Shown here: piece after piece, positions 10,685 to 23,870 of the stretch | Numbering within the stretch: the first letter of the stretch is position 1 | Layout: every line of letters starts with the position of its first letter | Origin: Mimachlamys varia | Lineage: Eukaryota; Mollusca; Bivalvia; Pectinida; Pectinidae | DNA: 64,000 nt | Assembly: GCA_947623455.1 (NCBI GenBank) | Contig: OX392532.1 | Span: 23,224,792-23,288,791 of the forward strand | Reading direction: 5' to 3' | Notes under the pieces: model-generated | Told to the model about the DNA's origin: nothing | The model's database searches: none | Seen by the model: only the letters and a program-made list of their open reading frames with translations | Translations under genes and position numbers: made by a program

Positions 10685-11108
10685 TGACATTCTGTGTGAT
10701 GTTCTAGTATTGCATTGTGATGAAATGATAATAAATGATCTATGGAAAGTATTGCTTACTTTTCTGGCTGGCGTCAAATGCTATTGTCTTATTGATCATG
10801 AGTAAGGATTAGGAAGAACGGGAGCTATGAGCCATATACAAAATGTATACACGTTTAAGATGAAATATCTATTTGCAGAAGAAAAAAAATAAAACCATGT
10901 ATGAACTTGTCTGTTGCTAAACTGGAAAATGTGCTTTACATAGTGTAAAAGCTTTCCATGGATAGGTGATACTGACCATTGATTAGCACACTCACATTAA
11001 TTACGCAATGGAAACATGTCATGATCAGGTGTTAATGTACACGTACAATGTATCCAGCATAAATTATTATTTTATCACAAAACTTACCCGTTCAGTCATG
11101 TCATACGA

Positions 11109-11398
11109 CCATGTCATAAAAATGGTATTACACTCGTGTAATACCACTATTGTGACGTCATAAACAAATCACGTCTTTATGACGTCATATGATTGTCTTA
11201 GTAGCGAAAATCGTACTGTCACAAAAGAAATTCCATATTACACAGACACTCGGCCATGTCATAAAAATGGTATTACACATGTGTATAATACCACTATTGT
11301 GATGTCTTAAACAAATCACATCTTTATGACGTCATATGATTGTCTTGGTAGTGAAAATCGTGCTGTCACAGAAGAAATTCCATATTACATCGACACTG
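11109..11398. repeat. 145-bp tandem duplication with CRE palindromes
   Basis: Two copies (11109-11253 and 11254-11398) share about 90% identity from 'ccatgtcataaaaatgg' to 'attccatattaca--gacact'. Each starts with an inverted repeat; in copy 1, TGGTATTACAC at 11123-11133 faces GTGTAATACCA at 11136-11146 across a 2-nt loop. Copy 1 has two perfect CRE octamers TGACGTCA (11153-11160, 11180-11187). Copy 2 keeps one (11327-11334), while the other has decayed to TGATGTCT. TGACGTCA is the CREB/ATF site. Location 2 kb into intron 1 is compatible with an enhancer, but this is inference. Confidence 0.85.
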
Positions 11399-11399
11399 G

Positions 11400-13925
11400 T
11401 GTGAGATCCTCTATACCTGTACTGTATGAGTAAACCAGGCTTGTGTACAGGTGTTTAGAGATAACTATGCCTTCAGTAGAATCTTGATACATAGCAAATC
11501 CGAAAGTCACAATAATTCCTCTGAAAGTAGCTGAACAAACCCCAGATTTGTTGTTGAGTGCTGACATACAAACTTCCTGAAGATGAGTTTACCTTTTGTT
11601 TTTTTTGTCACAACTCCAATTCTAGAAGCGAGGATGTGAAAATATTTTGAAATAGATAAAAGGTATAATTGATGAAAAATTGGATGCTTGCCATTCTGGA
11701 ACCCCTGGTCTTATTCTACATGTACTTTTTTAATGGTCTACATTCTACATGGACATCTTTCTTTTGTCCGTAGTTTACCATAGTTTTGCAGGGATCAATC
11801 TATGTGCGAGTCCCGAGTCCTGTACTGGTGAAATTAGGACAGCCTATAGCTAGGACTAACAGAATTTCTGGAAACACTTCAAGTTAGCAATACAACTTGA
11901 AAGGACCCATGAAAATAAATTGTTGATTGATCACTGGTTTTGTCAACTTCTCACTTTCAACTGCACTTACTAGTACATAATTAGATGTTAATTCACCAAG
12001 TGTGTGTATAAATGATAATACACTTAGTTTGTCAAGATATCATAAATCAAACTTGTATTATCTAGACCAATTGCTAATAGAAAATCTGTTAAGAAAAAAA
12101 ACAGCACCACCAACTTGTAGTGACTGTTATTAATCATTCTGAATGTAAATTGTTATTTCAATAAAACAAACAACTAGAATAACATCACTGGTATAGTGTA
12201 TCATGAGTTCCTAGATCAAAACAGTAGTATGTCCAAGATTGCAGACTTTTGTGAACAGGGGTGTATTCATGAATAAGACCCCTCCCTACTTTTGATCAAT
12301 TATTTTTCTCATGGGGTGGGGGATTATTCCCGGTAAAATACAGTATGTGTACAGTTTGTATGTTTTGGGAGTTCAGACTAGTTCGTGGTGTGTACCTCTT
12401 GTTATATATGTTCTGCTGTCCTAGCCTGAATGTTTTTCAGTATTGATGGCTGTATATCCTTTCTCTGGTCTTCTAGGTTTTGTATCGGAGTGCTATCGAC
12501 ACAACCATGACTATTGTAACCTTAGCATTGCCTCAGTGTATGGGACAAATTGAATCGGCTGATTTGCATATATTACTATGTGCATATTTCACAGATGAGT
12601 GGTTGAAAGATGCTGAAGAGATTTTGAACCCTTAAAGCTTTCGCTAATGCATTGTAATTGGCAAAAAACTTTCTAATGTTTCTTTTGTTGAAACATCCAT
12701 GTTGGTATATATAATTTGAAAAAGATTATATCTCGCATCATATTAATTATGATTTTGTAATAACCGGTAATACCAGTTATATTTTGTCTAGAGATCTATC
12801 ATTGAAGTAGCGACCAGAAGTTCACGATGGATTATTAATATCGAGCTTTTGATTATACTGCCTCTGATTACGATTAACGAAAGACATTACATATGTATAC
12901 AGTATGCACGGCATTGAGGAAGGCGAGATTAATTGTAGGTATTAGATTTTCACATAGACACAAGGTCACATTGACAGATAATGTATCATCAGTTTAATTG
13001 TGTCCTTTTGTAGCTACACATCGTCACAGACATGTTTTATCCGGCTATAAAAGTAGGTCCTATTTCTGTGTAAAGGATGCAGTAGTGACACATTGGGATG
13101 TTTAGTATACAGTACAGATAATTTCAACCTTGGGTTCCTATTTTTGTCATATATCAGGTCATCTGCTATAAGAAAAGGGATGACAGTATGTAAAAACAAA
13201 TTTGATGGTAATTTTACACACTTTATTACGTAATTTGTTTACATTAAACTGTTGATCGAGTCACAAGATATTCTATAAAGATATAGTTTGAAATCGAGGT
13301 CTGTTAGTCTGTTACAAACATTTTTGACCTCAGAGAAAACAACTCCGAAACTCTTAAAGATTGTTTATATCATTTACAAGATTGACTGATGGCATCTCGA
13401 CACAGGAAGTGGTGTTCAAGAAAGATAACTGTAAAATGTTAACGCACAATGACATGTTCCCTGCCTTTACTGGTGGGTATTAAAAAAAAAAAATCCCTTC
13501 ATTTCCCAACAAGTACATTCTAAATGTTTGAATTTCCACTGATACTGATAGAGCCAGATTAAGCTGTCTAAGTTGTAAAAACAAAGCTATATATAGACAG
13601 GAAGTCTTGTTCAGGAGAGATAACTCTAATTTACAGGAAATCCTTGATATCTGTGCCATTGACAGGGCCTGTTACAATAATGTACTTGGTATGTTTGGAC
13701 CTGCCTCAGATTGTTTACATGTGTAAAACCCAAGAAGTCAGCTGTGTAGAGAGGTACAGGCCTGTAAGCTGAGATTATGTTGAGCAAAGAGAGTGTTGTG
13801 TTTACTGGCATGGGTAGGCTGTGTCAATATTGAATTATGTGGTATTGGAGATGTCCTGTTGACATTTTAAAATCTTGTTAGAATTACAGCCAGGAGGTGG
13901 AGTTTAAGTTACGTTAGTTATATTT
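11400..13925. other. Intron sequence without recognised elements
   Basis: No gene, RNA gene or clear repeat found on either strand. The pyrimidine-rich AG at 12476 ('ctggtcttctag') and similar sites lead into no open, family-like frame. Confidence 0.5.
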
Positions 13926-14110
13926 CTCTGTTCAAGCCACAGTGGTAATAATTATTTCTCAATTCAAGCCAAGTAGTTATATTTCTCTGTTCAAGCCAAA
14001 TAGTCATATTTCTCTGTTCAAGCCAAATAGTCATATTTCTCTATTCAAGCCAAATAGTCATATTTCTCTGTTCAAGCCAAATAGTCATGTTTCTCTGTTC
14101 AAGCCACCGC
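13920..14110. repeat. 27-bp minisatellite, about seven copies
   Basis: The unit is approximately AGTCATATTTCTCTGTTCAA followed by GCCAAAT. The first copies are diverged (caagccacagtgg, caagccaagtag). The period is a multiple of three, which produces a spurious repetitive reading frame (13942-14142). Confidence 0.93.
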
Positions 14111-14785
14111 AATACATATTTTTCTGTGAATCCAGTATATAATTAAAATTCATTGTTCAAGAAGATTAATCATTGGCTCTTTGATCATGAGTGTACTTTG
14201 CTTTATTAAACTCAAGTTTTACTTAACAAGCTTTCAAATGAAACCATGTACATTTTTGTATATTCTTACAGACATGCTGTTTAGCTTCACAGAAATGTTA
14301 CAAATTAAAAAAAAAATTAAATGGAAAAAGTTTTGACTCGCCAAAACTTCTCAAAGAATATCCTCGACAGGTATTAGTATTTAAGAAATGCTTGAATGGA
14401 ACGGAAGTGCTGTAGGATCATCAGAGAATGATACAAGTGGCCAGAAAAAAGCAGTGCTTTGTAAACTCCTTTGTCTGCAAATACACAAAAGCTAGACATG
14501 TAGACGTACTAATCTGGCCTGTGGGATTAAAACTCTGTATTGTGCCATGATTCAGAATTAGAGGAAGAAAATAAAAACAAAATACTTGGGTGATAAAGCT
14601 GCTGCACAGGAGTATATGATAGAGTAGTTAGCCAATAGATAACCTTCTGTGTGTACAACAGATGTAGCGGTTTACTGTTGTAGCTAGCCTAGATTGGTAG
14701 TTTTTATCTGAACTGTTATGTTGTTGTCATGTCAAAGTTTCCGGATAATATTTAGAAATAAAGATTCAGGTAAGTAGTAAGATTG
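14110..14785. other. Intron spacer
   Basis: AT-rich, no gene or repeat family recognised. Confidence 0.5.
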
Positions 14786-15862
14786 GTGTGAGTTATAGGG
14801 TAACATTGGTGTGTAGTTGTAGCGTAACATTGGTGTGTAGTTGTAGGGTAACATTGTTGTGTAGTTGTAGGGTAACATTGTTTTGTAGTTGTAGGGTAAA
14901 ATTGGTGTGTTTTTGTAGGGTAACATTGGTGTGAGTTGTAGGGTAACATTGATGTGTAGTTGTATGGTAACATTGGTGTGAGTTGTAGGGTAACATTGGT
15001 GTGAAGTTGGAGGGTAACATTGGTGTGTAGTTGTAGGGTAACATTGGTATGTAGTTGTAGGGTGACATTGGTGAGAAGTTGAAGGGTAACATAAGTGTGT
15101 AGTTGTAGGGTAACATTGGTGTGTAGTTGTAGGGTAACATTGGTGTGTAGTTGGAGGGTAACATTGGTGTGTAGTTGTAGGGTAGCATTGGTGTGTAGTT
15201 GTAGGGTAGCATTGGTGTATAGTTGTAGGGTAACATTGGTGTGTAGCTGTAAGGTAACATTGGTGTGTAGTTGTAGGGTAACATTGGTGTGTAGTTGTAG
15301 GGTAACATTGGTGTGTAGTTGTAGGGTAACATTGGTGTGTTGTTGTAGGGTAACATTGTTATATAGTTGTAGGGTAACATGGTGTGTTGTTGTAGGGTAA
15401 CATTGTTGTATAGTTGTAGGGTAACATTGGTGTGAGTTGTAGGGTAACATTGGTGTGTTGTTGTAGGGTAACATTGTTGTATAGTTGTAGGGTAACATTG
15501 GTGTGTAGTTGTAGGGTAACATTGGTGTGCAGTTGTAGGGTAGCATTGGTGTGTAGTTGTAGGGTAACATTGGTGTGTAGTTGTAGGGTAACATTGGTGT
15601 GTCGTTGTAGGGTAACATTGTTGTATACTGTAGTTGTAGGGTAACATTGTTGTATAGTTGTAGGGTTACATTGTTGTGTAGTTGTAGGGTAACATTGGTG
15701 TGTAGTTGTAGGGTAACATTGGTGTGAGTTGTAGGGTAACGTGTGTAGTTGTAGGGTAACATTGGTGTGTAGTTGAAGGGTAACATTGTTGTGAGTTGTA
15801 GGGTAACAGGTGTGTAGTTGTAGGATAACAGATGTGTAGTTGTAGGGTAACATTTTAACATC
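14786..15862. repeat. 24-bp minisatellite array
   Basis: About 45 copies of GTTGTAGGGTAACATTGGTG plus TGTA. Recurrent variants are 'attgttgtatag', 'ggtagcattgg' and a 3-bp shorter 'gtgtgagttg' unit. Because 24 is divisible by three, both strands carry long repetitive open frames (up to 369 codons on the minus strand). These have no start context, no non-repeat coding part and several overlapping alternatives, so I treat them as non-coding. Decayed units continue to about 15985. Confidence 0.95.
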
Positions 15863-15989
15863 AGTATGTAGTTGTATTGCGTAACTATAATATGCAGATG
15901 TACTGGGCCTTGATGTGTAGTTGTAGGATATGTTGTTGAAGGGTAACATCAGTATGTACATTTGTATATTATAGTTGTAAGGTAACGTG

Positions 15990-18185
15990 CATAAATATTT
16001 CTGTAAAGTTATTATAGACCTTAGCTTATGTAGCTCTATATTGAAGTTACATGCCAGCTTACCTTGTACACAATATGGACACTTGATTATAATGGCTGGT
16101 GACATTTAAAAGTGTCCAGGGTGAGTCATTAGCTCTTTATATACAGCACCAGCTGAAATGTGGTGAGTCTTTTTTACAGAATGGGAAATAAGGGAGTGTT
16201 ACAGTGGGAGGGTGAATGGCAAGGTCAGGAGTGGCCAGGGTGAGGTTTATAAACAGCCGTGTCATAAAAAGTTACCAACCGATGGTTGACTGATGGTTGA
16301 CACCCCCTGATCCTCCCAAACTTAGTCACATATGATTGGTATGGAGGTATATATAGATCACATGTCTCATTACATACCTGAGTTGACCTGTTATAACTAC
16401 CCTAAGTTATACATGAGCTTTACACCTGTACCTCTGCCATTTATAGATATTAAACATACAGCAGTATACACATACTTTTGTTATGATACCCCACGTATAT
16501 TAATTGGATACGTATAGCTAGAAGCTGAGAGACTAAAATAATATAGTGATTTTCAAATCTTTCAAACCTGGAAAAAAATCTTCCTTTTTTTGCCACATTT
16601 TGGAATATAATGAGATAACACAATACAGATGAATGATGATTTGCAGAATCCAAAAAAATAATCAACATTTAAAAATTTTGTATCTTAAGTGTTAATCTGA
16701 ACTGTTTATTAAGCCCCTAATTACAGGTGTTGAAACAGGTGTAGTGTGGTTATTAGGACACCTATATATGTGTGTATATGTATGATATTGTCCAAGATAC
16801 ATGTATGTATTGTATGTATGCAATTTGAACCTCAGTTTTAATACAATTTTCATCTAATTATGACAGTACTGATTTCAAAACATAACCATATATCTTTAGC
16901 GAACTTGCATTGATTTGTATATAACCACTGATGGACGGTTTTAGCAGTGTATAAAAGAGTAACATATGGTTCTGCCTAGTTCACACCTCTGCCTGTTATG
17001 ATTATAGTATATCAAACACACCTAGATGAATTATCAGATACTTCGTTCTGTATGGGTATAACGTGCTGCTCAGGTGTATTTGTGATTTCCTCCGAGATCT
17101 TACCTGTATTTATCAGGTATTCTTACCTGTAGTTATTACACCTGTACGATTATCTGGCCTACAACACGGGCCAGCCACTTGTGTATTGACTGTGTATATA
17201 CATTATCATGATTATTTAACATCTGAAGAGCTGAATCCTTAGCCTGATTACTGTAATGCGTTCGTTGTTACATGTGAAAATTTGATATGGTCATTTACAT
17301 TCTTAAAAGCATTACGTATACCTATTACCGGATTGATACATCATTATGTTAAAAAGTCTCGAAATTATGTAAAAAAATATCTAACATAACTGGTGTGAAT
17401 GTATGTACATATTCCACTTACAAGTATATAAACATGTGTTCGGATACTTCCAATACAGCTAGCTACAAAAACTAGAGAACTTGACCTAACCTACTCAGGT
17501 GTTAGCTTACCTATTATTTAGATAGGAGATTAACAAGGTCATGTCAATTCAGAACATTTTGTGTTGTAACTGTTTAAACATGTGGCGTAGGGAAGTTATT
17601 GTATCTTTGTGCTGCCCTAGCTACCCAAAAGAAAATCTTAGAGTTACAGGAGCCCAATGATAACACTTGCTTTCAAACACTGACGGTTATAAAAAAATAA
17701 AAAATAATTTATTTAATGTTTTCAAATAAAAAAATAATCAGCAAATGATAATTAAATGCTTGATGTCATCTGAAGTAGAGAAGGGTTATGTTTTAGAATA
17801 TATATCTATCATCACTGGAGGAAGCTGATTTTAAATTTTGCTTTGTTAAGACTGTAATGAAAGTGACGTATACAATTTTTGCATTGCAAATAAATATTTA
17901 CATACTTGATTTATTCTTTGATATTTCAAACAGTGGCTTTCTTCTTTGAAATATTTCAAACACATTTTACATTTTGAAGGAACATTTGATCTGACCATGT
18001 ATCATATTTGTATAGTAAGCATTGTGATAAAATTATCTGCCTGTGTATAGGAATTAAATGATATATTGAAATATTTGAAAATCATAATCTCAATATAACC
18101 CCCACATAGCAGTTTGATCGTTGCAGTGGTAGCTATAGCTTTGTCTGGGTTTTTGAAACTTGTTATGACACAATAATACTTACAC
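15990..18185. other. Intron spacer with frequent ACCTGT/CACCTG words
   Basis: No gene seen. CACCTG, ACAGGTG and TACCTGT recur (for example 16720-16745 and 17070-17150). The same motif forms the 53-bp array at 26 kb, so such words are common in this intron generally. Confidence 0.5.
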
Positions 18186-20392
18186 ATATAGATATTGACG
18201 TTATATTTTAATATCGAAGTGTTTAATCTTCAATACAACACATACAGATATTGACGTTATATTTTAATATCTGTCTAAGTGGTTAATCTTCAATACTACA
18301 CGTACAGATATTGACGTTATATTTTAATATCTGTCTAACTGGTTAATCTTCAATACTACACATACAGATATTGATGTTATATTTAATATCTGTCTAAGTG
18401 TTAATCTTCAATACAACACGTACAGATATTGATGTTATATTTTAATATCTAAGTGGTTAATCTTCAATACTACACGTACAGATCTTGACGTTATATTTTA
18501 ATATCTAAGTGGTTAATCTTCAATACAACACATACAGATATTGACGTTATATTTTAATATCTGTCTAAGTGGTTAATCTTCAATACTACACGTACAGATA
18601 TTGATGTTATATTTTAATATCTAAGTGTTTAATCTTCAATACCACACGTACAGATATTGACGTTATATTTTAATATCTGTCTAAGTGTTGAATCTTCAAT
18701 ACAACGTTAACACATACAGATATTGATGTTTATATTTCAATATCTGTCTAAGTGTTCAATCTTCAATACTACACGTACAGATATTGACATTATATTTTAA
18801 TATCTGTCTAAGTGGTTAATCTTCAATACTACACGAACAGATATTGATGTTATATTTAATATCTGTCTAAGTGGTTAATCTTCAATACAACACGTACAGA
18901 TATTGACGTTATATTTTAATATCTGTCTAAGTGTTCAATCTTCAATACAACACGTACAGACATTGATGTTATATTTTAATATCTGACCAAGTGTTCAATC
19001 TTCAATACTACAAGTACAGATATTGATGTTTATATTTTAATATCTGTCTAAGTGTTAATCTTCAATACTACACATACAGATATTGATGTTATATTTAATA
19101 TCTGTCTAAGTGGTTAATCTTCAATACAACACGTACAGATATTGACGTTATATTTTAATATCTGTCTAAGTGGTTAATCTTCAATACTACACGTACAGAT
19201 ATTGATGTTTATATTTTAATATCTGTCTAAGTGTTGAATCTTCAATACTACACGTACAGATATAAATGTTTATATTTTAATATCTAAGTGTTTAATCTTC
19301 AATACCACACGTACAGATATTGACGTTATATTTTAATATCTGTCTAAGTGTTGAATCTTCAATACAACGTTAACACATACAGATATTGATGTTTATATTT
19401 CAATATCTGTCTAAGTGTTCAATCTTCAATGCTACACGTACAGATATTGATGTTTATATTTGAATATCTGTCTAAGTGGTTAATCTTCAATACTTCACGT
19501 ACAGATATTGATGTTATATTTAATATCTGTCTAAGTGGTTAATCTTCAATACAACACGTACAGACATTGACGTTATATTTTAATATCTGACCAAGTGTTC
19601 AATCTTCAATACTACAAGTACAGATATTGATGTTTATATTTTAATATCTGTCTAAGTGTTAATCTTCAATACTACACATACAGATATTGATGTTATATTA
19701 AATATCTGTCTAAGTGGTTAATCTTCAATACAACACGTACAGATATTGACGTTATATTTTAATATCTGTCTAAGCGGTTAATCTTCAATACTTCACGTAC
19801 AGATATTGATGTTTATATTTTAATATCTGTCTAAGTGTTGAATCTTCAATACTACACGTACAGATATTGATGTTTATATTTTAATATCTGTCTAAGTGTT
19901 GAATCTTCAATACAACGTTAACACATACAGATATTGATGTTTATATTTCAATATCTGTCTAAGTGTTCAATCTTCAATACTACACGTACAGATATTGACG
20001 TTATATTTCAATATCTGTCTTAAGTGGTTAATCTTCAATACAACACGTACAGATATTGACGTTATATTTTAATATCTGTCTAAGTGGTTAATCTTCAATA
20101 CTACACGTACAGATCTTGACGTTATATTTTAATATCTAAGTGGTTAATCTTCAATACAACACATACAGATATTGACGTTATATTTTAATATCTGTCTAAG
20201 TGGTTAATCTTAAATACTACACGTACAGATATTGATGTTATATTTTAATATCTGTCTAAGTGTTCAATCTTCAATACAACACGTACAGATATTGATGTTA
20301 TATTTAATATCTGACTAAGTGGTTAATCTTCAATACTACACGTACAGATATTGACGTTATATTTTAATATCTGTCTAAGTGGTTAATCTTCG
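18186..20392. repeat. 60-bp minisatellite of hairpin-forming units
   Basis: About 36 copies. Each unit holds ACAGATATT, then TGA(C/T)GTTATATTT, then AATATCTGT, then CTAAGTGGTTAATCTTCAAT and ACTACACGT. ACAGATATT and AATATCTGT are perfect inverted repeats 13 nt apart, so every full unit can fold. Some units lack the 'ctgtc' right flank. A marker variant containing AACGTTAACACAT occurs at 18701, 19364 and 19912 (spacings 663 and 548 bp), which shows 11-unit and 9-unit block duplications. The only common CpG (TGACGTT) alternates with TGATGTT between units. Confidence 0.95.
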
Positions 20393-20847
20393 GTGTTCCT
20401 CTCCCATTATGACAATGATTAATTGCTGCTCCAATTACCTGGTTTGTCGCTCTAACTTCTCAGACCACCATTTACCTGTTGGCAGGTGAGATAACGACCA
20501 CTTTGATCATATTTACAGCATTCTCAAGCTCAATCCAAATTCATTTAGTCAGAGTAGGTGGTTGATAATAGATTATAACATTACACCAGCTATAGTAAAA
20601 ATATATAATATTGTGGACAGTAGTTTCTTTGATAACCTTCACAAGATGACAGAAATCTTTCGGCATACAGATAAAGTACATTACAATTGATATCATAATT
20701 AAAGATTATATTAGCCTACTAATGATGTCAATTAGAACTGGTACTGATGGTGATTCCCTGTAGTTTGCCTGTAAGTGATAATGTGGTACAACTGTAGGAA
20801 GTTGCAATCGATTATTATATAATTAGTCTGGACTATTAATAGTTTAC
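20393..20847. other. Intron spacer
   Basis: No gene or repeat family recognised. Confidence 0.5.
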
Positions 20848-21150
20848 CTGCCGTCCGTCTGTCCGTCCGTCCACCTGTCTCACTTTTGGGAGTTTCCATG
20901 CATGATCTCTGCAACGTATACACATATTGAACTGAAATTTGGTATATTGATACATCATGGGGATATCTAGGTCAAGTTCTGATTTGGTTACGGTTGAATG
21001 ATTTTTTTACAGAGTTACAGCCCTTGGAGTTAGAAAATTTCTAATAATTCCGTTTCCATGCATTATCTCTGCAGCATGTGCACATATTGAACTGAAATTT
21101 GTTATACAGATACATCATAGGAATATCTAGGTTAAGTCCCTGTAATTTGT
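20848..21150. repeat. Dispersed repeat with GTCCGTCC head and 160-bp duplication
   Basis: Starts 'ccgtccgtctgtccgtccgtcc' and continues into two related segments. 'tgcatgatctctgcaacgta-acacatattgaactgaaattt' lies near 20897 and 'tgcattatctctgcagca' with the same continuation near 21057. Such text is characteristic of abundant bivalve interspersed repeats. Other members of this general type lie at 31966, 44630 and 63240. No coding remnant seen. Confidence 0.6.
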
Positions 21151-21224
21151 TTAATGAATCATTGCATCTTTATAGCTTGTGGGCGCAGGTAGATAACATA
21201 TACAATGTATCGCTAGTTTTATTT

Positions 21225-21590
21225 TACACCTAGCCTGTATACAGTATAATATATAGGTACTTGGGTATATTTCGTTAGGTACTTGGTTATATTTAGGTAG
21301 GTACTGGGTTATATTTAGTAATTTCATTTTACACCTGTATATAATCATATAGGTACTCGGGGTATATTTAGGTAGGTACTCAGGGTATATTTAGGTAGGT
21401 ACTCGGGGTATATTTAGGTAGGTACTCGTGTATATTTAGTAATTTTATTTAACACCTGTATATAATCATATAGGTACTCGAGGTATATTTAGGTAGGTAC
21501 TCGGGTATATTTAGGTTGGTACTCGTGTATATTTAGTAATTTAATTTAACACCTGTATATAATCATATAGGTACTGGGGGTATATTTAGT
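21225..21590. repeat. 23-bp minisatellite with higher-order units
   Basis: The basic unit is about GGTACTCGGGGTATATTTAG plus GTA. Every few units it is interrupted by 'taatttTatttaacacctgtatataatcatatag' (near 21318, 21440 and 21538), giving a higher-order period of roughly 100-120 bp. Confidence 0.88.
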
Positions 21591-23640
21591 TGACTAGCCA
21601 AGTGACTATAAATTAACAGCCTGTCAGACCTGATAAACTGGTAGTCTATCTACTGGTATGACTAATCCATCTTATTCAGCCTTCAGCTGTATATAAACAC
21701 TCACCATACATCAGGTTTTCTCAGTTTTTCTATTTCCCCTGATTTTGTAACAAAGCTGATTGGGTGATGGCCTGTAAATGTTCCATACTTAGTTGCATTA
21801 TTTGGAGTTATCAATAATTTGGTAAAATGTTGAGGTATAAATCTGATGTAGTTATTAGGGCTCCCACTAATTGGTATTATCTGTTTGTATCTTGTGTTCA
21901 GAGTTCATTGTTAAATGGTAAGGAGTGGGAGAGAGAGAGAGAGGAGGGGTTGGGGGGAGTTCTGAAGCTCAGAAAACCCGCCCTGATCAAGATCAGCTAA
22001 ATCATTCTACTTAATGGTGCTTTTGAGAATCTCATTTTAAAAACAAATATTAAAGGATGATTTTCTTATTGTGTATATCTTAAATATTTATATAAAGTAA
22101 AGGATCATGTATGATTACTTTTTGCTACTTGATGAATCGTTTTGATAGAGAATAACACAAATCTGTATTTTATTTGGGTTCAAGGCGAATCGTTTTGGTT
22201 AAAATAAATCTTAATTCAGCCAAAGTTTACAGAAAATTTGATAATTGTTTATGCAGGTTATTTGATATGTTACACTTGAGTTTAAGCCAGAGCTGCTCTG
22301 TCTATGGGGGTAATACACTTTTATTGGATGGTAACAAAGAATTTACTGTACAGAAACACTGTTAAAACGAGCCACAAGGAGAGTTAATTCAGACCTGAGA
22401 TAAGGTTTGTTCTGAGAAGATGTGATATTGTGTAGATTTGTGTGATTTATACATGCCTACTATACTGGGTGGTCTGTGGGGCCCCTTGGCTTGTTACTTT
22501 GGCTTTATTGAGAAATAATAATGGTAATTGAAGTGAGCGAGTCGGATGTTATCGGTCTGCTAACTTTTTTTGGGGTATAATACTTACAAGAGCTCCTACA
22601 TACAAGTTTATGTGGGCTATGGTGCACTCGTACAACTTGAGTGTCGTCTTAGCGACCAAGTGTTGTCGGGATTGACTGTCACATGTTTTTGTTCTCAGGG
22701 TTATTTTAACTCATTCTCCCCTGAAATTTTGTAATGAACTATTCCATCCTTTGAATTGGAAGAGTTGAAATGCGTCTTCAGGGGTGAAGGATCTGTTATG
22801 ACTTCATCATTGCTGAAACTTGAATTGTCCAACAGTAAATGAAATTGTAAAGGCCTTACTTCAGCGTTTTGTACAGATGAGATATTTAATTGTAAAAATT
22901 CTTGTAAAAACTTCACAAAATTCAGTTTTGAAAAATATGAAAAGGCTATTGCAATGAGCTTGTAAAAGCTATCCACTTTATGGCAACTTGAAATAAAGCT
23001 TTAAAAAAATCAAATGTGAAGAAAGAAAGTTGATATTTCTTACATGGAATGGATGGAGAATTGTTAGGATGATGTATAACTTAGAGGAGGATTGAGACCG
23101 TAAATGTGATGTTATAGATTATCAGATGAAGCTTAATAAGTTGGTGAATCAAGCTCAAGTACCTAAGGTACCTATACACAGAGAAACACTGGAAGTGTGT
23201 ATCTAAAAATATCTTAACAAGTCTTAAAATCCGACAGCATGCTAACTTCCAAACCTCATTAAACCAGCCGAGATTCAAACAGAATTACAATGGTCTGTAA
23301 TTACACAACACAATCAATACTGAGGGCCATCAGCCGTCGTATCCCGTCCTGGTATCCTCTACCCTATCTGGGCCTTTTGTGCTGTACGCACTGGTTTTCA
23401 AAAGTACCTGTACTTTACAAATTGGAAAAAAAATCTACAATTTTGAAGATTGGATATTTTTTCACCTCTAAAATTCAATATGAAATTTTAATGCTTTTTC
23501 TTTTATTATACATTCAGGACCCTTTATAACAATTAACACAAATTAACTAACGCTAAATAGATATTAAGGTATTGGTATTGTGTTAATAATAATGAATACT
23601 ATATTGTGGGACATAAAATTATGACATTAGACGGAATGAC
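21591..23640. other. Intron spacer
   Basis: Contains a short (GA)n run near 21930 and the MITE copy at 22706. No gene supported; the frames at 22174, 22701 and 23290 show no family resemblance or splice context. Confidence 0.5.
22706..22792 (+). mobile_element. Short palindromic MITE, copy 2
   Basis: Begins TTAACTCATTCTCCCCTGAA and ends GTCTTCAGGGGTGAAGGAT, with core 'ttccatcctttgaattggaagag'. Same family as the copies at 3974, 41080, 45581 and 50493. The termini are mutually inverted, with about four mismatches in 20. Confidence 0.82.
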
Positions 23641-23870
23641 TTCCGCGGTGGCCGAGTGGTTAAGGTGTCTCGACATTCTATCACTAGCTAGCTAGCCCTC
23701 CACCTCTGGGTTGCGAGTTAAAATCCTACCTGGGGCAGTTGCCAGGTACTGACCGTAGGTCAGTGGTTTTTCTCTGGGTACTCTGGCTTTTTTCCACCTC
23801 CAAAACCTGGCTCATCCTTAAATGACCCTGGCTGTTAATAGGATGTAAAACTAAATAAACCAAACCAAAC
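23641..23870 (+). mobile_element. tRNA-derived SINE, copy C
   Basis: Well-preserved head TTCCGCGGTGGCCGAGTGGT, B-box region 'gggttgcgagttaaaatcc', body and tail 'ctaaataaaccaaaccaaac'. It contains a small internal 'ctagctag' expansion. Weak flanking similarity (acggaatga / acggaaaga) may be a decayed target-site duplication. Confidence 0.9.

Noticed and set aside
14752..15861. Long minus-strand open frames (369 and 284 codons) with NVTLQLHT-type repeats
   Set aside because: They are translations of a 24-bp minisatellite whose period is divisible by three. Several overlapping frames are equally open and none has non-repeat coding sequence or splice signals.
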